A stretch of 64,000 nt of DNA. Origin: Linum tenue (lineage: Eukaryota; Streptophyta; Magnoliopsida; Malpighiales; Linaceae). Of the stretch, positions 58,106 to 64,000 are shown in pieces; positions within the stretch are counted from its first letter, which is position 1; each line of letters starts with the position of its first letter. A model generated the notes under the pieces. That model had not been told where the DNA came from. It searched no databases and saw nothing but the letters and a program-made list of their open reading frames with translations. The translations under genes were made by a program, and so were the position numbers. The stretch lies in contig CAMGYJ010000002.1 of the NCBI GenBank assembly GCA_946122785.1, positions 57,437,703 through 57,501,702 on the forward strand. The letters run 5' to 3'.

Positions 58106-61100
58106 ACATTCATATCCTCCACTCATACGAGAAACTCTGTGCTCGAATGTCATTTGCTATATCTAGCGTGGCTTTTGACTTTGAGGGATTGAGACTTACC
58201 AGTTAGGGGTGAATTGGAGCCGGCAGGGTGGGTTTCTTGTGAGGAGATGGAAGTAACTAGCTAACTGCTGCTCTCTCTTCTTCCTTTATCGCGTTGGCCA
58301 AACGACTAACCCGTTCCAAGAAATTGATGGCCCCTTTAATTTAGACCTTGAATCCCAATTGGAGTCTCCAAATCCCATGTTCCATTACCACTTCCCTGGC
58401 TGCAATTCAGCTTCCAGTTCCTTCCATGGGAACGATTTCCCCTGCTTCATTACTAGATTGTGGCCCGGCCGATTGGCTGGGTAGTTTTTTATTTTATTTT
58501 TAAGATTAATGTTTCCATTTTCAAATGATAATTTTTTTCAGTTACCACTACATACCATTTCTTCATTGAAGTATTACAAAATTATTACCGCTTGACAATT
58601 TAGTGAAAATATGTAGAATCAAAACTTAGATAGGCCGAAAATTAGTTTCATTTTAATTAGGAAACGTCTTATTCACCCCTCCTTAAATGGTTATCGTTGC
58701 ATAATTTTTTAAATGGAGGGAATCAAATCCTTAAACCTCCATGTATTCTCAATCCCCGCATCATTTGGCTTCCTGTCCTAGAGATGATAATTGAATCTGC
58801 ATTCACGGGTACCTAAGCTATTCCAATCCGCTCAAAGAGGGTAAAACCCATCGTTGGAGGGTTGTGAGTCTAGTGCTGGTAAAATTTGGTTTTCAAATTG
58901 TTGGATTGGGTAGAGGTTTAACTAATACTTGACCTACTTTCCACTTGACCGACTCTCAAAAAGAAAAAGAAAACGTCCTTTTGCATCTAACCCTAATACT
59001 ATGAATACTTTTATGGATGTTATTAGACTTTATGTCAATATAGTTATGGTAATATGGACAATTATTGATGTTATTATTCTTTGTAGCAATACATTTTAGA
59101 ATTTATAAAAGAACATATGGATGTGGACTTTATTGCAATATAGCTCTAACAATATGAATAATTATTAATTTATTACTCTTTGTTCGTGATTATTTTCCTA
59201 AACCCAATAGTATCCATGCACCATATGAGCTAGGTTAAATAATTAGAAGTCAATGCAACTCGAATTGAATGAGTGGAAATTACATATGTATAATCAAGGA
59301 TACTTAGATTTAGGCGATGATGTACTTTTTTTAGTACCACTACTAAATATATTTTTTATAATAAGTATACATTAATCCATTGTGATAAAAGTATAAGGAA
59401 TTCCTACAATGTTCTGAACTAAGGTAACTTATTTTTATAAAGTATAACAAAGTTTACGTGTCCTATTACGTAAAATGTAATAGGCATACGTAATGGTTAA
59501 GTATTGTATGCTTATATGATTTAATTGTTATGCAATTAGAACACATAATATTTTTTTTCATATACATTCCAAATCAATTTTGAGTTAGTATGGTCAAAAT
59601 AGCTCACATCAATTAGTCAATATCCAACCTACACACATTTATATTACGGAAGCAATATCCAAAACATATCCTAATCAATTACAAACTCTCAAACCCATAT
59701 ATATTTCACTCATATCCTACCCATACTCCATGAATCTACTTTAATTTGAGTAAACATGAGTAATTGTATCCTAGATACAGGATGAATGGGGTAAAATAAA
59801 AATGGGTGAGATTTGCCTTGAAAATGGCCTATGAGTCATGGGTAGTTGCCTTTTGTCAATTATACGAGATGAGATAAAATGGCCTATGAGTCATGCAAGT
59901 GAATGTGATATGAAATGGCCCTTGGGTCACGCAAGTGATATGTTGAGTAAACATGGGTAGTTGCCTTTTGTCAATTATACGAGATGAGATAAAATGGCCT
60001 ATGAGTCATGCAAGTGAATGTGATATGAAATGGCCCTTGGGTCACACAAGTGATATGTTGAGTTGTGACTAACTATAAGAATTGCATGGTCACCTAAAGC
60101 AAACGTAATGGTGCCCTGTCATGCACTTAGTATAAGTGAAAAGAGGCTTCAAGCCTAAGAGATAAAAGAGTTATACAAGAGCTCCTTTTAAGGGGTAATG
60201 CCAGGCCTGGCTACGAGTTTTATGAGATATGGCACTTTGTGCCCACGAGTTCACGAGTTTATGAGATCTGGCACTTTGTGCCTATGAGATTACGAGTTCA
60301 CGAGATCCTGGGGAGTGCATGACTTGGCAATTAAAGAATATAACCTACTGAATCCAGCTAACTATATGTATGTTAGTGATTGGATGTTGATTCATTGTTG
60401 ATTTTGGATGCAACATGAGTATGTGAATGCCAAGCTTGATATTTGTCATCTTTGCGTGATACGTGATTGATATGGCAACTTGAGTATTTGCTATATTTGA
60501 TATATAGAATGTGAACCCTTACATGAAATATGAAATATGTGAAGGTCGATGTGTTTTATATGTAATATGAAGTTATACGAGGTATATTTTGTGATAATCT
60601 CCTATTACGAGTGGTACAATGATTAATCAGGGAACTGTTTATAAGCAGTTATGATTTGTTGATTTAATTATGATACCACCATGAGATGCTGATGTGTATA
60701 GTGTTATGTGTTTATAACACATCCCATGATGCAGTGGTAATAGAAGTGCATAGGTATGATGGAAAATTCTGCATGGTGTACGAGACTAAATATGAACTAT
60801 TTGCAACACCAGGTAGGTTAAAGTAAGGGTGAAATCCTAAACGAATCATGTATGACATATAACGTATATGTGAAATATCAAATGGGCGAGGGAAGAAATT
60901 CCATGTAAATCTACATAGGTGAGACATAGGTAAAGTTATCTAGTGATTAATTATGCACTGAATTTAATGGACGGAAGACACTCCGAGTCATAACATAGCC
61001 TAATATCATTTCGTATTAATATTTATATTAGGTTATTATTTACTCATTGAGTGACGTCTCACCCCCGTCAATATTTTTCCCTCACAGGACTAGAACGATA

Positions 61101-61350
61101 TTAGTAGAGCGAGACAGATGAGTACTGTCGGCCAAATGGCCAAGAGGTGGGCGACGGAACTGAACTCTCCACAAATCTTCAATTAAAAGTTAGGGAACAA
61201 GTAAAGTTTTTGCAAGATAAAGATTAAGTCAATACTGGTTTTAAATACAACTTCATTTTCTATTCACTTCGTATAAAGATTGTAGATAAGCCAAGCCTAA
61301 ATTCATCAAGGAAAGTATTTGGAACAAGGATGCAAGGTAGGGTGTTACAT
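58106..61350 (+). other. LTR-like, AT-rich region
   Basis: 3.2 kb without genes. The last kilobase looks like a gypsy chromovirus LTR in forward orientation: ATTTACTCATTGAGTGACG, then CTCACCCCCGTC near 61030-61070, and an end AGGGTGTTACA at 61340-61350. It contains a 115-bp tandem duplication (59837-60066) and nearby GGCACTTTGTGCC-type repeats (60224-60310). The LTR start was not located. Confidence 0.45.
59837..60066. repeat. 115-bp direct tandem duplication
   Basis: Copies 59837-59951 and 59952-60066 are almost the same (CATGGGTAGTTGCCTTTTGT at the start of each). Visible differences are few, for example CACGCAAG versus CACACAAG. Confidence 0.9.
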
Positions 61351-61369
61351 AGGTGAATCATAAATATTG

Positions 61370-63805
61370 GCATGAAAATTACATACCATCTCCTCAAACT
61401 CTCGCTTGCTATCCGGGGATAGCGAATTTCCCTCATCGAATTCCCTAGCATGGAATCAAGCTTCTTTTCCATATCAATAGGAAGTGTCTAGTCGACACCT
61501 TCCCCATAGTCGGTCATAGGAGTTTCCGAGGAGTCACAATCAGATTCTACGATGGTAAATCTTTATTGTTGATTGTATTCCTCCTTGTCTTCCGGAGTAA
61601 TCATCTCGATAGTATGCTCTGCATTGTTGATTCTCATCGTAACTTGATGTTTATGAACATCGATCAACGTGCCCGAAAGTGGCTAAGAAGGTTTTTCCAA
61701 AGAGGATAGAATAGTCTCTATCTCTATGCATGAAGAGTACTACGAAGTCGAGAGAAAATAAAGGGTCCTATTTCCACCTTCAAATCCCTCGCCATTCCTA
61801 ATAGTTGACAAACCGAATTGTCGCCCAAGGAGATGCTCCTGTTTGTGCTCTCTAATTTACATATGTCAAGCAACCTAATGATGTTAAAGGGCATAGCATT
61901 AACATTGGACCTAGATCGATAAGCACTCTCATCTCATGATGAACATTGAGAGTACATGGGATACAAATTAACCTGTAGCGGATAGCATACACAGTACTAA
62001 GAGTTGCATATGGGAAGGTATGTAATCTGTTGTGATCTTGCGAGTTTTCACGATCATGCTCAAGAAGCCACCCTACTGCCCTTAGGGGATCAAATATCTT
62101 TGTAAGGGCTTCCAACGTTAGTATGCCAATTGTTTCCCCTCCTGAGGCAGAAATGAACTTGTTGAGTGCATTCTGGCCAGTTTCAAAAACATCCCTAGGA
62201 GGGTTGAAAATGGTGCCCCATTCGCCGTTATTGAAAGAATTTTTATTGGTGGGACCTCCAATCCATCTTTGTTGAGGACTGGTCCTCGCGCTAACCGCCA
62301 TTGCAGTTTTGACCTCCTTACGAAAATGCTCGTACACACGTTTACGATCAAGAGGGGTCATTACCGAGTAGAGAAAGTATTCCTCGTCCTTAGGAGGCGT
62401 AGAATTTCTTTCTTCCCTCTTCTTTTGAAGAAGGTGCCTACGAGGGACTTCATGGGGTCACTTGCTTCATTTTCGTGAGAGGTGGTGTGACATACTCCTT
62501 TTACGAGTTTTGCTAGTTTGTGCTTGCCTCACCCACGCACCAGATGGTTGCCACATTAGTGGTTTCGTTCTTTGCTTGCTTTTGTCCCGAAAATAAGACT
62601 TGGAGACTTGTAACAAGAAAATACAAGAACTTATGCACGATTGTCAACCATCTTATTTTCCTCTTAGCATGCCTTTTTTATCTAGACGACCTTAGATTCT
62701 ACTCATGAAGCCTAGATGACTCCAGAACGGTCGAGGGCCTGGCTTTTGAGGGTCTTTTCTGGGTGCCTAAAAATAGGGTCTAGTGGCGCCAAATTCAGCC
62801 CATAAGGGGTGTCGTAGGCGTCGTCTTTTGGTATGCGCGAAAAGTCCCCCTTAGCTTCCAGTTTCATATTCTCTCATTTTCTAGCCTTTTCCATGATTAG
62901 GACGTGGTCATAACTAGATGATTCGTCCTCAAGTGCCTTAACCTCTTCATCAGGATTGTTTTCTATGTTGCTTGCAAGAGTTCTGGCTATCGCTTGAGTC
63001 TTTTGAAGCTCCAGAAGGAAAGCTAATTCGCGATCCATGTTTTTAAGAGTCACCTCCTGGAATGTATCCACATAGCTCATCAACTTTTAGGCGTTCCAAG
63101 GCATCATGAGGTGCGTTGTTCTCTCTAAATGGAGTTCCAGTGCATCTATTGAATCCTGGTGGTGCAGGATTCGATTTCCTTACCCATATTGGATTGGGTT
63201 TAGATCTACTATCCCACTGTGCATCATGAAGATACAACACATTGGTGGATGTTATTTTTGGGTAGTCGGTCGGCTTTTGTCCTCCTAAGAGAGGTCATTG
63301 TCATGCCGAAAACTGGCTCCAAATTTGATAATCGCTTGAAGAACGATTTTTGAAGCTCCTATAAGCGTTCAAAGAATAGGGAGGTTGTGATATCTGATAT
63401 CCAAAGTTGGGGAGATTAAAGTCGTGCGTTTGAGGATAATGGGTGTTTAAGAAATCGACCTCCTCATCCTCACTTAAAGGACTACTTATAGTCCCGCAAC
63501 TGTACCCATCATAACCATCCTTGATGCGTCGCTGGCAAATGAAGAGTTGTGCGAGAGAGGTGTTTCGACTCATTTTGAGTGCTTGCACCTCTTTATCTAC
63601 GACAACAACTTATTTTGCTATGCTAGCAAGAGAGTCGCCTAGCTCTTGTACCATTATAATTGTCGGAGGAGCAATTCTCCTCGTCCAGTTTCTAGACTTG
63701 GTGGCCATCAACACATAGTGCTCGAGAGCGCTTTGCTCGGCCATTTGAGACACGTCACCTACGGTCGTTTGATTCACCATCAGCGTGGTGTTTAGAATCA
63801 ACAAA
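61370..63805 (-). pseudogene. Decayed Ty3/gypsy gag-protease region
   Basis: Reverse-strand frames, in order from the right end, look like gag and then protease of an Athila/Tat-type gypsy element. They are PPGFNRCTGTPF with VTLKNMDRELAFLLELQKTQ and NIENNPDEEVKAL (63240-62874). The aspartic protease region follows, with VLIDLGPMLMLC (about 61900-61935), where the active site D-S/T-G has become DLG, and then LLGMARDLKVEIGPF. Several frameshifts and stops are present. No reverse transcriptase was found before 61370, so pol is truncated. Confidence 0.6.
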
Positions 63806-64000
63806 TAATGAAATAGAGGAAATCAAACAACACACATATGAAAATCAAACAATCTTATTAACCAAATCATTGAGTTTACATGGCTAGAACCCATAGGGGT
63901 CACTTACCTACGCAACTAAGAAACTTAGCCGACCATGAGGAGGGTGTCCTGGGTGTTCATTGTCAAAAACAAAAAATCTCGAGCGCCAAGATATCGACGG

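Noticed and set aside
61370..63805. Host gene or viral element on the reverse strand
   Set aside because: The gag-like and protease-like pieces with many frame breaks fit a decayed gypsy retrotransposon. There is no movement protein, coat protein or other viral feature.

Overview
This is nuclear DNA of a flowering plant, most likely a eudicot. The genes are split by short GT-AG introns. They encode plant proteins (eS24, guanosine deaminase, a PPR protein, SEC24A, a GeBP/storekeeper-type factor), and the spaces between them hold plant hAT, Mutator-like (MULE), LINE and Ty3/gypsy sequences. I cannot name the species. All homology calls come from recognising motifs by eye; no database search was run.

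Layout. 0-1.1 kb: 3' part of a ribosomal protein eS24 gene (+). 1.5-4.7 kb: a fragment copied from SEC24A, split by a Pack-MULE that carries a captured MIZU-KUSSEI1 (DUF617)-like gene, itself split by a solo LTR. 4.8-13.4 kb: a graveyard of LINE and hAT remnants and small inverted-repeat elements. 14.0-15.9 kb: guanosine deaminase gene (+), five coding exons. 16.3-19.0 kb: tandem repeats, a 46-bp minisatellite and a LINE 3' part. 19.0-21.8 kb: organelle-type PPR gene (+). 22.5-31.9 kb: complete SEC24A gene (-), 24 coding exons, 1066 aa, two GC-AG introns. 33.7-43.4 kb: a nest of transposons. A hAT shell contains a 9.0-kb MULE with a transposase gene (-) and a plant mobile domain (PMD) gene (+), and a smaller MULE sits in a PMD intron. 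44.8-46.1 kb: intronless GeBP-family gene (-). 47.6-53.2 kb: a very young LTR retrotransposon with two apparently identical 1440-bp LTRs and one long ORF but no pol. 54.1-58.1 kb: a hAT element with a broken RICESLEEPER-type transposase. 58.1-64 kb: LTR-like DNA and a decayed Ty3/gypsy gag-pol (-).

How it fits together. The five host genes look like independent housekeeping or regulatory genes (translation, purine catabolism, organelle RNA processing, COPII export, transcription). They form no pathway cluster. The accessory biology is the transposon community. Exact target-site duplications could be read for eight insertions (TCCAC, GGTAC, GTTTTAGG, CATCAATCAC, TAAATTTTA, CCTCTGAC, CTCTCGAA, ACCAAAAT) plus a near-perfect one (GGAGGAAAT), so the order of nesting can be worked out. 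The most unusual structures are the palindrome arrays at both ends of the 9-kb MULE, its pairing of transposase and PMD genes, the gene-capturing MULE inside a SEC24A fragment, and the young pol-less LTR element with a 404-aa acidic ORF.
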